Shown: in pieces, positions 1-8,027 of the stretch
How the letters are laid out: each line of letters starts with the position of its first letter
Position numbering within the stretch: the stretch's first letter is position 1
Origin: Commensalibacter communis
GTDB lineage: Bacteria; Pseudomonadota; Alphaproteobacteria; Acetobacterales; Acetobacteraceae
Direction: 5' to 3'
DNA: 64,000 nucleotides
Assembly (NCBI RefSeq): GCF_947179015.1
Contig: NZ_CAMXCM010000003.1
Span: 124,001 to 188,000 of the forward strand
Notes under the pieces: generated by a model
Seen by the model: the letters and a program-made list of their open reading frames with translations, nothing else
The model's database searches: none
What the model was told of the DNA's origin: nothing
Made by a program: the position numbers and the translations under genes

Positions 1-707
1 TGGTAACCACCTTGACCAAGAAAATGGCTGAAAAACTAACGGATTATATGAATGAAATGGGGATTAAAGTTCGCTATCTCCATTCAGATATTGATACCCT
101 CGAACGGATAGAAATTATTCGTGACCTAAGGCTAGGTGTCTTTGATGTGTTAATTGGTATCAACCTGTTAAGAGAAGGCTTGGATATTCCTGAATGTCAA
201 TTGGTTGCAATTTTAGACGCTGATAAAGAAGGATTCCTTCGTTCCAAAACTTCGTTGGTGCAAACCATCGGTCGTGCAGCTCGTAACTTAGAGGGGCGGG
301 TATTGCTTTATGCGGATAAAATGACTGACAGTTTGAATTATGCGATTAATGAAACCGCAAGGCGCAGGGAGAAACAAACCAAATGGAATGAAGATCATGG
401 CATTACGCCTTTTACCGTCAAGAAAAAGATCGGTGAATTAATGGCTTCGGTCTATGAGCAAGATTATGTGACGATTTCTCGTGATAAAGGATTGGCAGAT
501 CCATCATTAACCGGTAAGAATTTACAACAAATCATTGCAGAATTGGAAAAAAGAATGCGTGCTGCTGCTGCGAATTTAGAATTTGAAGAAGCTGCATATT
601 TACGTGATGAAATAAAAAAGCTAGAAGAAACAGAATTAGGAATAGGGGCTGTGTCTGACGGAGGGAGGAACTCTTCTTTGAAAGCACTTAAACCTAAAAA
701 ACGTTAA
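1..707 (+). CDS. uvrB: UvrABC system protein B, 3' part only (5' end outside window)
   Basis: C-terminal part of the UvrB subunit of nucleotide excision repair, the DNA-loading helicase-like component that verifies damage and recruits UvrC. The frame is open from the window edge (first full codon at base 3), so this is a partial gene and the internal TTG at base 12 is not a start. Visible are the helicase C-terminal motifs: the [12 protein letters not shown] stretch (motif V), QTIGRAARN (motif VI), and near the C-terminus a UVR motif of the form [17 protein letters not shown], which is the UvrC-interaction helix hairpin. The lysine-rich tail is ordinary. It is followed after 18 bases by an aldose epimerase gene on the same strand. 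The family assignment is secure; only the missing 5' end limits it. Confidence 0.96.
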   Translation, partial: VTTLTKKMAEKLTDYMNEMGIKVRYLHSDIDTLERIEIIRDLRLGVFDVLIGINLLREGLDIPECQLVAILDADKEGFLRSKTSLVQTIGRAARNLEGRVLLYADKMTDSLNYAINETARRREKQTKWNEDHGITPFTVKKKIGELMASVYEQDYVTISRDKGLADPSLTGKNLQQIIAELEKRMRAAAANLEFEEAAYLRDEIKKLEETELGIGAVSDGGRNSSLKALKPKKR

Positions 708-725
708 GAAAGGCTGAGGAACAAA

Positions 726-1613
726 ATGTTAGAAATCAAAGCAGGGCATCATCGTGTTGGTATATATCCTGCCTTGGGTGGGGCAATTGGGTATTGGTTA
801 TGCCAAGATACACCTATTTTTTATCCTCTCATCAATTCGCATTTAGCACAAAATGCTAACCAAATTATCGCAGCCTATCCGTTGATACCCTATTCTAATC
901 GTATTGCTGATGGAAAATTCTCTTTTGAAGGGCGGGAGTATCGACTTGATAAAAACGCCTTAAATGAAAAAGATGCGATTCATGGGAATGCCTGGGAAAA
1001 AGAGTGGGAATTGGATAGCTTTTCTAAGAATAGCGTTCTTTTATCGCTTGATTTCGATCCTGCAAAAAATTCAAAGCAACAATGGCCTTTTTCATATAAA
1101 GCAAAATTAAAATACACAATTTCTGTTACTGGATTGTCCGTTCGAATTTTTTTCCAAAACACAGATCGTTGCAATCAACCTGTTGGCCTTGGGTTTCACC
1201 CTTATTTTCCACGCAATGATTCGGTGGAGCTTGGATTTACAGCAAAATCAGTCTGGAATAATGGCAGCAATGGCTTACCAGAAGGGCGCATGTCTATTGA
1301 TGGTCGCTGGGCTTTTGACCATATGCGTGCATTAAGTAAAGATGAGCAGCTTGATAATTGTTATGCAGGATGGGACAATTTTGCATTTATTCGTTGGAAA
1401 CATCTAAATGCTTATTTAACCATGACCAGCAGCCGTATGTTTGAACATTTAGTTTTATTTAATCCAGAAAATCAGCCTTACTTTACCCTTGAACCTGCAA
1501 CGAACATGAATAATGCTCTGAATATGCCTGAAATCTCGGATCGAGGTATGATGATTTTAAAACCAGGTCAAACAGTACAAGGCGATATACTATATTCTTT
1601 TTCAGGCAGCTAA
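726..1613 (+). CDS. aldose 1-epimerase family protein
   Basis: Predicted sugar mutarotase of the GalM/YeaD superfamily, 295 aa, cytoplasmic, interconverting alpha and beta anomers of aldoses. The family signature residues are visible: a first His in IHGNAW (H86), the catalytic His in GLGFHPYF (H158) and the catalytic Glu in FTLEPATN (E256). Length fits the family. ATG at 726 is preceded by the purine-rich GAAAGGCTGAGGA, a usable ribosome site. It lies between uvrB and greB on the same strand with short gaps, so it is probably co-transcribed, although no functional link to repair is implied. Exact substrate (glucose, galactose or a phosphorylated hexose) cannot be told from sequence. Confidence 0.9.
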   Translation: MLEIKAGHHRVGIYPALGGAIGYWLCQDTPIFYPLINSHLAQNANQIIAAYPLIPYSNRIADGKFSFEGREYRLDKNALNEKDAIHGNAWEKEWELDSFSKNSVLLSLDFDPAKNSKQQWPFSYKAKLKYTISVTGLSVRIFFQNTDRCNQPVGLGFHPYFPRNDSVELGFTAKSVWNNGSNGLPEGRMSIDGRWAFDHMRALSKDEQLDNCYAGWDNFAFIRWKHLNAYLTMTSSRMFEHLVLFNPENQPYFTLEPATNMNNALNMPEISDRGMMILKPGQTVQGDILYSFSGS

Positions 1614-1626
1614 TGAAAAATATTAA

Positions 1627-2118
1627 ATGACAATGGCAAATTCATATCCTTCTCATTTAACCCCTCAAGGTTTTGATCGACTCAAAGAGGAATTAAATGG
1701 TTTACTATATAAAGAACGCCCAAAAATTGTCGAGATCGTTTCATGGGCAGCGGGGAACGGAGATCGTTCTGAAAATGGGGATTATATCTACGGGAAGCGA
1801 AGGTTAAGGGAAATTGATCGGCGTGTTCGCTTTTTATCCAAACGATTAGATAACGCCATCGTCGTCGATCCCAAAGAGCAACCACAGAAGAATAAGGTCT
1901 ATTTTGGAGCGACGGTTACGTATGTGACTGAAGAAGATCAAGAATATACTGTAACCATCGTTGGAGTCGATGAAGCCATTACAGAACATGGGCAAATTAG
2001 TTTGATTTCACCCATCGCAAAGGCTTTAATGAATGCTAAGGTAGGCGACGAGGTCAAATTCCAAAGTCCTGCTGGAGAAAAATTTCTTGAAATTCTTGCA
2101 GTTTCTTATCCATCTTAA
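1627..2118 (+). CDS. greB: transcription elongation factor GreB
   Basis: Gre-family transcript cleavage factor, 163 aa, which enters the RNA polymerase secondary channel and rescues backtracked complexes. The N-terminal coiled-coil half (about residues 8-80) carries the conserved ENGDYIYGKRRLREID segment; the acidic tip residues and the YGKRRLREIDRR pattern favour GreB over GreA. The C-terminal FKBP-like half covers about 85-160. Two in-frame ATGs (1627 and 1633) are possible starts; neither has a clear Shine-Dalgarno sequence. It begins 13 bases after the epimerase stop and is followed by gshB, all on the same strand. Confidence 0.94.
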   Translation: MTMANSYPSHLTPQGFDRLKEELNGLLYKERPKIVEIVSWAAGNGDRSENGDYIYGKRRLREIDRRVRFLSKRLDNAIVVDPKEQPQKNKVYFGATVTYVTEEDQEYTVTIVGVDEAITEHGQISLISPIAKALMNAKVGDEVKFQSPAGEKFLEILAVSYPS

Positions 2119-2151
2119 AACGATATTATAAATTTAAACGAGTATAAAACC

Positions 2152-3114
2152 ATGTTAAAAATTGCCGTACAAATGGATCCGCTTGAAACGATTAATATTA
2201 ATGGAGATTCTACATTTGCATTAATGTTAGAAGCCCAGGCCAGAAAATATGAATTATTTGTCTATTCTGTTGATACTTTAAGTTTAGAAAGCGATTCAGT
2301 TTCAAAAAAAATCACTGCAAGAGGGCGTGATGTAACCGTTCAGCGCGTGCAAAATAATCATGTGCAATATGGTGAAGAAAAAACAGTTGAACTGAAATAT
2401 TTTGACGTTTTGTTGATGCGCCAAGATCCTCCGTTTGACATGGGATACATTACGGCGACACATTTGCTAGAGCAAATTCATGGTGTGGGCAAAGATAAAG
2501 TATTTGTGGTTAATAACCCCACATCTGTTCGAAATGCTCCGGAAAAAATCTTTGCAACGCTTTGGCCAGAAATTATGCCACCCACTTTGATTACTCGTGA
2601 TGTCAAAGCAATTCGTGAATTTCGTGCAGAATATAAAGATATCATTATCAAACCTTTGTTTGGCAATGGTGGAATAGGGGTCTTTCGTATTCGTGAAGAT
2701 GACGAAAATTTAAACTCCTTACTAGAAATGCAATTTGCTGCCTCTCGTGAACCTTTGATGATCCAACGTTATGAACCTGCCGTTCGTTTAGGAGATAAGA
2801 GGATTATATTGGTTGAAGGACAACCTATTGGGGCAATCAATCGTGTACCGCAAAAAGGGGATTTGCGTTCAAATATGCATGTTGGTGGAATTGCAGAAAA
2901 GATTGATCTGACCCCAAGAGACAAAGAAATCTGTGAACTGATTGGTCCAGCATTAAAAGAACAAGGGTTATTATTTGTTGGAATCGACGTTTTAGGTGAT
3001 TATTTGACAGAAATTAATGTCACATCACCAACAGGTCTGCAGGAATTAGATCGATTTAATAATATTAATTCTGCAGGAATAGTGTGGGATGCTATTGAAA
3101 CTTATCTAAAATAA
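2152..3114 (+). CDS. gshB: glutathione synthetase
   Basis: ATP-dependent ligase that joins gamma-glutamylcysteine and glycine to make glutathione, 320 aa, cytoplasmic. The prokaryotic GshB N-terminal domain occupies roughly residues 1-120 (MDPLETININGDST, DVLLMRQDPPFDMGY), followed by the ATP-grasp fold with the glycine-rich loop KPLFGNGGIGVFRI near 167-180 and the metal/substrate segment TEINVTSPTGLQE near 287-298. Length is normal for the family. The stop lies 3 bases from the stop of a convergent small membrane-protein gene, so there is no room for a separate terminator. A glutathione supply fits the glutathione-peroxidase-family gene elsewhere in the window. Confidence 0.96.
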   Translation: MLKIAVQMDPLETININGDSTFALMLEAQARKYELFVYSVDTLSLESDSVSKKITARGRDVTVQRVQNNHVQYGEEKTVELKYFDVLLMRQDPPFDMGYITATHLLEQIHGVGKDKVFVVNNPTSVRNAPEKIFATLWPEIMPPTLITRDVKAIREFRAEYKDIIIKPLFGNGGIGVFRIREDDENLNSLLEMQFAASREPLMIQRYEPAVRLGDKRIILVEGQPIGAINRVPQKGDLRSNMHVGGIAEKIDLTPRDKEICELIGPALKEQGLLFVGIDVLGDYLTEINVTSPTGLQELDRFNNINSAGIVWDAIETYLK

Positions 3115-3117
3115 AAA

Positions 3118-3375
3118 TCAGTCTTTCTTTGATTCAGAAGCTTGTGTTGTTTTATAATTAATTTTAGTGTTTTCCCCTATATTCAAAGGATTATTTTGCT
3201 GTTTGGGTGTAGGGGGCATCGGATCGTCTTTTCCAAACTTATTATCAAGCCACGGTATGACCTTGTCACGTTGCCATACGATATAAGTACCGACCCAGAT
3301 AAAGATACTAAGCAAAGCTATAAACCAATTAAAGTACGTTATCCACATAAAAGCTTTTACCCTCCCAAAGTTCAT
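3118..3375 (-). CDS. small single-span membrane protein, unknown function
   Basis: An 85-aa protein that I do not recognise. Residues about 8-34 form one hydrophobic, tryptophan-rich helix (WITYFNWFIALLSIFIWVGTYIVW), followed by a charged segment and a proline/asparagine/glutamine-rich, lysine-ending tail likely to be cytoplasmic or periplasmic and disordered. The ATG at 3375 has AAGGGG six to seven bases upstream on the minus strand, a good ribosome site, which is why I prefer this strand over the overlapping plus-strand frame. It is convergent with gshB with a gap of 3 bases. The upstream 237 bases up to pmtA are very AT-rich and hold the likely divergent promoters. No function is proposed. 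Confidence 0.55.
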   Translation of the reverse strand: MNFGRVKAFMWITYFNWFIALLSIFIWVGTYIVWQRDKVIPWLDNKFGKDDPMPPTPKQQNNPLNIGENTKINYKTTQASESKKD

Positions 3376-3612
3376 GTGAGCCCCTTATTTATTTTATAAT
3401 TTATATACCCTATATTTGTTTTATAATAAACAGTAAATAATGTATAATAAGCCTTTGTATACCACGTAAGATAAGTGAGAAAATGTTGTTTTAAAGCCTA
3501 TATGTTTATTTTATAACTATAAAAAAGAAAAAACTTACTAGATTTTTATTTCTTTTTGGTTAATAAGTCTTCTTATATAATATTGTCATTCACAGTTTTT
3601 GGGAGCAATAAC

Positions 3613-4251
3613 GTGCCTCCTTCACCTCATACTGCGTTAAATGCAGATGCTGTTAAGTTAGCCTATCGTCGATGGGCGATGGTCTATGATACAGTTTTTG
3701 GAAGTATTTCTTCGTTCGGACGGCGTTGCGCTGTTGCAGAAGTTAATCGTTTACCAGGAACAAAAGTTTTAGAAGTAGGGGTTGGAACAGGTTTAGCACT
3801 TCCTTCTTATAATTCTGATAAAAGAATCACTGGGATTGATTTATCAACAGATATGTTAAAAAAAGCCCGGCAAAGAGTCGCCCGGCAAAACTTATCTAAT
3901 GTTGATAATTTATACGAAATGGATGCCGAGGCAACTGATTTTGAAACTGGGTCATTTGATATTGCCGTTGGAATGTTTGTTGCATCTGTTGTTCCAAATC
4001 CAGACCTTTTATTTGCTGAATTAAAACGCGTCGTAAAGCCTGGTGGTCATATTTTATTTGTTAACCATTTTCTGGCTCAAAAAGGAATGCGTTACTATAT
4101 TGAACGTGTTATGGCACCAGCTTCAAAAGCATTAGGATGGCATCCAGATTTTTCAATCGAGTCTTTGCTTCCACCAGAAGCGTTACAACGTGCAGTTTTA
4201 CAGCCTGTTCATCCTTTTGGATTGTTTACTTTGGTTCATCTTGTTCGATAA
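3613..4251 (+). CDS. pmtA: phosphatidylethanolamine N-methyltransferase, PmtA type
   Basis: Class I SAM-dependent methyltransferase of about 212 aa, matching the soluble Rhodobacter/alphaproteobacterial PmtA family that methylates phosphatidylethanolamine toward phosphatidylcholine at the inner membrane. The SAM-binding motif I is KVLEVGVGTGLALP (about residues 51-64) followed by the acidic ITGIDLSTDML (motif post I). The start is chosen at GTG 3613: GGGAG lies 7 bases upstream, and the N-terminus then begins PPSPHTALNADAVKLAYRRWA, as in relatives. An upstream TTG at 3556 would add a hydrophobic, poorly conserved extension and has no ribosome site. Phosphatidylcholine production is common in acetic acid bacteria. 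Substrate specificity is inferred from family resemblance. Confidence 0.82.
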   Translation: MPPSPHTALNADAVKLAYRRWAMVYDTVFGSISSFGRRCAVAEVNRLPGTKVLEVGVGTGLALPSYNSDKRITGIDLSTDMLKKARQRVARQNLSNVDNLYEMDAEATDFETGSFDIAVGMFVASVVPNPDLLFAELKRVVKPGGHILFVNHFLAQKGMRYYIERVMAPASKALGWHPDFSIESLLPPEALQRAVLQPVHPFGLFTLVHLVR

Positions 4252-4326
4252 AATTGGTCGTAATCATATTTTGCATTGAATGGGATGTGTCTTTCTTTTC
4301 AAATAGCCATGTGATAGAAATATATA

Positions 4327-5640
4327 ATGAATACACATTATAAAATTGGAATGAACACTTTAATTTTAGCAATATTTGCTGGAATTAGTGGCGGTATATC
4401 TGCACTACTCGTCCAACTTAATGCTTTTTTTCCTGTTCTCGGGGAATTTAGTAATAGCGATTTTATACAGAATTTACCTCAAACTCATGCCAGAATGATG
4501 GTATTTTTTGTGTTACAGCCTGCTTTGATGTTGGGGCTAGGAAGTTGGTTTGTTCCAATCCTAATTAAAACCAAAGATATGGCATTCAAATTTTTGAGTA
4601 TTCTATCTTTTGTTTTCCTTTTTATCGGCTTTATTTGTAATTTTGTTACCTTTCTATATCCACAAAATGCTCTATTTTCTTTGGGCAGTTTGGGATTTTG
4701 GTCAGTTTCCGCGCTCTTATTTTCAGTAAATATGCTGGTTACAATTATTAATACCAGAGCAACCGAAGTCAGTTACAATTCTTTACCAATCTTCGTTTGG
4801 GGGCAAGGAATTGCTGCGGCATTATTATTGTCGATTGCATCAATATTACTAGCCGCATTAACAAAAGATTATTTCAGAGCTGAACAACTAGGCTTAGCGC
4901 TTCAACAAACGGTTCATTCATTTGCATATCCGATGGTAATGATTTTAATCATTCCTGCAATTTCAATAGTTTTTCATATTATTAGCACAATTTCCAATCA
5001 ACCCATTAAGCAATCAAATTATGTTATTTTAACGATGGCTTTAGTGCCATTAATTGTATTGCTTGCTTGGAATAAAATGATACTGAGCCATGACGCGATC
5101 AGTTTACATCAAGGATTTATACTTCAAATCTTCTACTCATGCGCATTATATGGGTTGTCTCTATACCTCTTTATTTACTGCTTACGATTATTTTTCTCAG
5201 GCGAAAGACGTTTTCCAGCACCAATTTTATGGTCATTTGGCTTTATTGGATTATTAAGCCTGGGATGGCCGTATCAAGGTATCATGAGTGAAATTGGGTT
5301 AATGCATTCTTGTATTTCTTATGGTGTTTTATTTGCCGTATTTGCTGGGTTTTATTTTTGGATGGGTAAAATCCTTGGAAAGCAATATTCAGAATTTTTG
5401 GCTAAATTGCATTTTACTTTAACAAGTGTAGGTGTTGTCTTTACCTTAGATATATTTTCATTAGGAAGTAAATCGATCTTGATTGGTGCGATTTTTATGG
5501 GATTATCTTTATTGAGCTTCCTTATCGTTCTCATTCATGCTTTATCAAGTAAAGTTAGCATATCTAATAATTATTGGGGTGCAGGAGCAGTAACTTATGA
5601 GTGGCAACTTCCTTCTCCTGTCTTTTCTCGTGTAAAATAG
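4327..5640 (+). CDS. CtaD-like (cytochrome oxidase subunit I) paralog lacking the binuclear centre
   Basis: A 437-aa polytopic membrane protein clearly homologous to aa3-type oxidase subunit I but missing its catalytic centre. Matches to CtaD, from memory of the Paracoccus protein: THARMMVFF for the GHG helix-II motif, DMAF after WFVPILI, FAGFYFWMGKILGKQYSEF and LHF, and a C-terminal NNYWGAGAVTYEW like the canonical NNYW...TLEW end. Low-spin heme ligands are kept (H54 and H327). The CuB ligand and Tyr of GHPEVY are replaced (AYPMVM, Y201 and M205), the HH pair by N249-K250, and the heme a3 His by L325; the K-channel Lys aligns with S278. It can therefore bind at most one low-spin heme and should not reduce oxygen. 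It is followed by ctaB and a CoxF-like gene. Role unknown. Confidence 0.85.
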   Translation: MNTHYKIGMNTLILAIFAGISGGISALLVQLNAFFPVLGEFSNSDFIQNLPQTHARMMVFFVLQPALMLGLGSWFVPILIKTKDMAFKFLSILSFVFLFIGFICNFVTFLYPQNALFSLGSLGFWSVSALLFSVNMLVTIINTRATEVSYNSLPIFVWGQGIAAALLLSIASILLAALTKDYFRAEQLGLALQQTVHSFAYPMVMILIIPAISIVFHIISTISNQPIKQSNYVILTMALVPLIVLLAWNKMILSHDAISLHQGFILQIFYSCALYGLSLYLFIYCLRLFFSGERRFPAPILWSFGFIGLLSLGWPYQGIMSEIGLMHSCISYGVLFAVFAGFYFWMGKILGKQYSEFLAKLHFTLTSVGVVFTLDIFSLGSKSILIGAIFMGLSLLSFLIVLIHALSSKVSISNNYWGAGAVTYEWQLPSPVFSRVK

Positions 5641-5651
5641 GGTATAAATTC

Positions 5652-6599
5652 ATGGGGCAATCACTTGCTGATGAAACGATAGGCTCAAAACGAATTCGTT
5701 ATGATGCTGCTGTGGTGGGCAGCAATGTCAAAGATTGGTTTGTCCTCTTAAAACCAAGAGTTATTTCGTTAGTTGTATTTACAGGTATTGTAGGAATCGT
5801 TTTGGCACCTGGTCATATCAATCCTATACTTGCGTTAATCAGTATTCTTTGTATTTGTATGGCTTCTGGTGGAGCGGGTGCCATTAATATGTGGTACGAT
5901 CGTGATATTGATCAGATTATGCAAAGAACTATTACCAGACCGTTGCCTGCAGGCAGAGTGAATCCTAATGATGCTTTGATTTATGGTATTGGCGTTTCGG
6001 TGCTTTCTGTCATTTTGATGTTTTTAGCAACCAATTTTCTAACAGCAGCGATTTTAGCATTTTCAATTTTCTTTTACAGCGTTGTTTATACGATTTGGTT
6101 AAAGCGCTCTACACCACAGAATATTGTTATTGGTGGGGCTGCGGGTGCATTCCCTCCGTTAATAGGGTGGACTTCTGTAACGGGCAGTATGGATCTTTTC
6201 CCGATCATCTTATTTTCTATTACTTTTTTATGGACACCTCCTCATTTTTGGTCGCTTGCACTCTATGCTTGTAAAGATTACGGGCGTGCTGGAATACCGA
6301 TGCTTCCTGTGGTCAAGGGGGCAAGGCATACGCGTTGGCAGATTCTTATTTATACGATTATTTTGGCAATTGTATCTTTATCTCCTGTTTATTTAGGATA
6401 TACTTCTTATATCTATATGGGGACAGCAATTCTTCTAAACGCTGGGTTTATTTATATGGCGATTAAAGTTTTGTTGGAAAAGCAAACCCCAGAAGGATTA
6501 AGTTTAAATAATGACAAAGCTGCCAGACATTCTTTTCGTTTTTCGTTAATTTATTTATTTTTATTATTTCTTGCTTTGATTATCGATCATTTTGTTTAA
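5652..6599 (+). CDS. ctaB: protoheme IX farnesyltransferase (heme O synthase)
   Basis: UbiA-superfamily membrane prenyltransferase, 315 aa, that adds a farnesyl group to heme B to make heme O. The polyprenyl/metal motif NMWYDRDID (N79, D83, D87) is present, along with TRPLPAG and the second loop LWTPPHFWSLAL typical of CtaB/CyoE, and 8-9 hydrophobic segments. The start is placed at ATG 5652, 11 bases after the stop of the CtaD-like gene; longer in-frame extension from 5601 would overlap that gene. Because the cyoABCD operon at 52.6 kb has no cyoE after cyoD, this gene is the visible source of heme O for the bo3 oxidase. Gene symbol cyoE would be an equally valid name. Confidence 0.95.
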   Translation: MGQSLADETIGSKRIRYDAAVVGSNVKDWFVLLKPRVISLVVFTGIVGIVLAPGHINPILALISILCICMASGGAGAINMWYDRDIDQIMQRTITRPLPAGRVNPNDALIYGIGVSVLSVILMFLATNFLTAAILAFSIFFYSVVYTIWLKRSTPQNIVIGGAAGAFPPLIGWTSVTGSMDLFPIILFSITFLWTPPHFWSLALYACKDYGRAGIPMLPVVKGARHTRWQILIYTIILAIVSLSPVYLGYTSYIYMGTAILLNAGFIYMAIKVLLEKQTPEGLSLNNDKAARHSFRFSLIYLFLLFLALIIDHFV

Positions 6600-6614
6600 A
6601 GGAAACAAATCACA

Positions 6615-6773
6615 ATGAGAAAGCAACAAAAAGCAAAAGCGATAGCAATTTCTTTAACTGTAGAACAGCAAAAAGAGTTCATACGCCGTCAAAATCAACG
6701 TAATATTGTATTACTTTCAGCGTTATTCGGATTAAGTGGGATCTTATATATTTTGTCTTTAATTCAGCTATAG
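6615..6773 (+). CDS. CoxF-like small protein of cytochrome oxidase locus
   Basis: A 52-aa protein with an N-terminal charged segment containing LTVEQQKEFIRRQNQRN and one transmembrane helix (about residues 29-50, ending LIQL). This layout, a short LT.EQ...RR...RN stretch then a single helix, and its place directly after ctaB match the CoxF family found between ctaB and ctaG in many alphaproteobacterial aa3 oxidase operons. ATG at 6615 has GGAAA upstream, overlapping the end of ctaB by operon logic (15-base gap). Here ctaG and ctaE do not follow; a terminator hairpin does. Function of CoxF is not well established. Assignment rests on size, pattern and context. Confidence 0.65.
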   Translation: MRKQQKAKAIAISLTVEQQKEFIRRQNQRNIVLLSALFGLSGILYILSLIQL

Positions 6774-6796
6774 ACGATTTATAAGTTAATATTCTG

Positions 6797-6838
6797 AAAA
6801 AACCCCCATTCTGTTTAATTACAGAATAGGGGTTTTGA
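6797..6838. terminator. rho-independent terminator, bidirectional
   Basis: Inverted repeat with arms AAAACCCCCATTCTGT and ACAGAATAGGGGTTTT (one mismatch) around a 6-base loop, flanked by A-run and T-run, so it can work on both strands. It ends the CtaD-like/ctaB/coxF unit and could also stop read-through from the minus-strand Tim44-protein gene. Confidence 0.85.
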
Positions 6839-6919
6839 TATTATATCTAAAGAAAACTATAGAGAAATTTTAATTAAATGTATAAATAAAAATATACATT
6901 CAATTAAAAGATAAAAGGA

Positions 6920-8008
6920 TTAGTTCGTTTGCTGAATAGCAGACAATAACCACCATTTATTGTTTGTTGCTCTGACAAATGTCCATAACTCAGTAATATT
7001 AACAGGTTGGTTTGGATTACCATCAACAACACGCCCAGTATTATCCGTAGTGATGTCGATTAATGAATAGCGCATAGAAACCGTAGCATATTCTCTATTT
7101 CCTTCTGCCCAAGCTTCTGATAAGTCACCTTGTACAAATTGAACATTTGAAGTACTATTATGCAATCCTTGGCTAGATAGATCTGTTAATTGTTCGTTAA
7201 AATACGCAATCATTTCTGGTGTTGTAATTTTTTGCAAACTATTCAAATCTTGTCTATTCCAAGCATCTTGAACTTCTAATAAACGTTGTTGAAACGTCAC
7301 ATAATCTTCTTGTTGCAACTGGATATTTGTTTGTTGCACAGGTTGAGGATTTGAGTTCATCGAAGGATTGACACGACTAGCAGCAGACATGGTGTTTGCT
7401 GCCATATTGTTGTTATTTGTGCCAGCAGCACGACGTCTACGAATAAAGCGCATCACTAACCATACAACTAACCCAATAATGATTAAGCGCGTTAAAAGGC
7501 TCATAAAGCCACCACCTTGTTTTTGCTGTGGTGCTTGTTGTCCGTTTTGAGCTTGGCCTTGTTGATCTGGATTGGTGGGTTGTTGCGCGTTACTTTCTTT
7601 GCTGCCTGTCAGCATATGGTAACCTGCAGCACCTACAGCACCCCCAATGAGTCCTTTTGTAAAGTTGCTCATTCCACCAGAGGCAGGGGCTTGTTGTTGA
7701 GCAGGGCGGTTCATAGCCCCACCAGCCATTCCAGGTGCTCCACCAGACATACTGTTGCTAGAAGACGGAGCCGTTGCTGGTGGACGGGTCATCGTCCGTT
7801 GCATTGGTTGCGCACCCATCGGGCTGCTGCGGGTATAAGAAGGGGCGCTATAGGTTCTGCTGCCACGACTTCCCATAGACGAGCCTCGACCAGCTCTTGC
7901 TTCTGCTTGTGGGATTAAATCCACAAGAACAGAGGGCGCAACCAGAGTAAAACTTAAAAGACAAAGCAGGGTACGGCTATTGAAGGTCGTACGATTCATT
8001 TCTTTCAT
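6920..8008 (-). CDS. exported Tim44-domain protein
   Basis: A 362-aa protein with an N-terminal signal sequence (hydrophobic stretch about residues 14-32, then PQAEARA), a long low-complexity Ser/Gly/Pro/Met/Gln-rich linker to about residue 165, one strong transmembrane helix near 172-190 (LLTRLIIIGLVVWLVMRF) followed by RRRR, and a C-terminal Tim44-like domain (about 230-360) containing DYVTFQQRLLEVQDAW and WTFVRA. Bacterial proteins with this architecture are annotated as Tim44-like transporters or membrane proteins; the function is not established. Either ATG at 8008 or ATG 7999 can start it. It lies 19 bases after pmbA on the same strand, at the end of a five-gene minus-strand run. Confidence 0.82.
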   Translation of the reverse strand: MKEMNRTTFNSRTLLCLLSFTLVAPSVLVDLIPQAEARAGRGSSMGSRGSRTYSAPSYTRSSPMGAQPMQRTMTRPPATAPSSSNSMSGGAPGMAGGAMNRPAQQQAPASGGMSNFTKGLIGGAVGAAGYHMLTGSKESNAQQPTNPDQQGQAQNGQQAPQQKQGGGFMSLLTRLIIIGLVVWLVMRFIRRRRAAGTNNNNMAANTMSAASRVNPSMNSNPQPVQQTNIQLQQEDYVTFQQRLLEVQDAWNRQDLNSLQKITTPEMIAYFNEQLTDLSSQGLHNSTSNVQFVQGDLSEAWAEGNREYATVSMRYSLIDITTDNTGRVVDGNPNQPVNITELWTFVRATNNKWWLLSAIQQTN

Positions 8009-8027
8009 CCATTTCGGTTAACATATG

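Noticed and set aside
3142-3399. Plus-strand frame of 85 codons opposite the small membrane protein
   Set aside because: It lacks a ribosome site and has unnatural composition; the minus-strand frame has AAGGGG upstream and a clear transmembrane helix.
3556-3612. N-terminal extension of pmtA from a TTG
   Set aside because: No ribosome site; GTG 3613 has GGGAG at the right distance and matches the usual N-terminus.
7368-7918. Plus-strand frames opposite the Tim44-domain gene
   Set aside because: Low-complexity Cys/Arg/Ser-rich translations of the antisense strand of a Ser/Gly/Gln-rich linker; the minus-strand gene explains the region.
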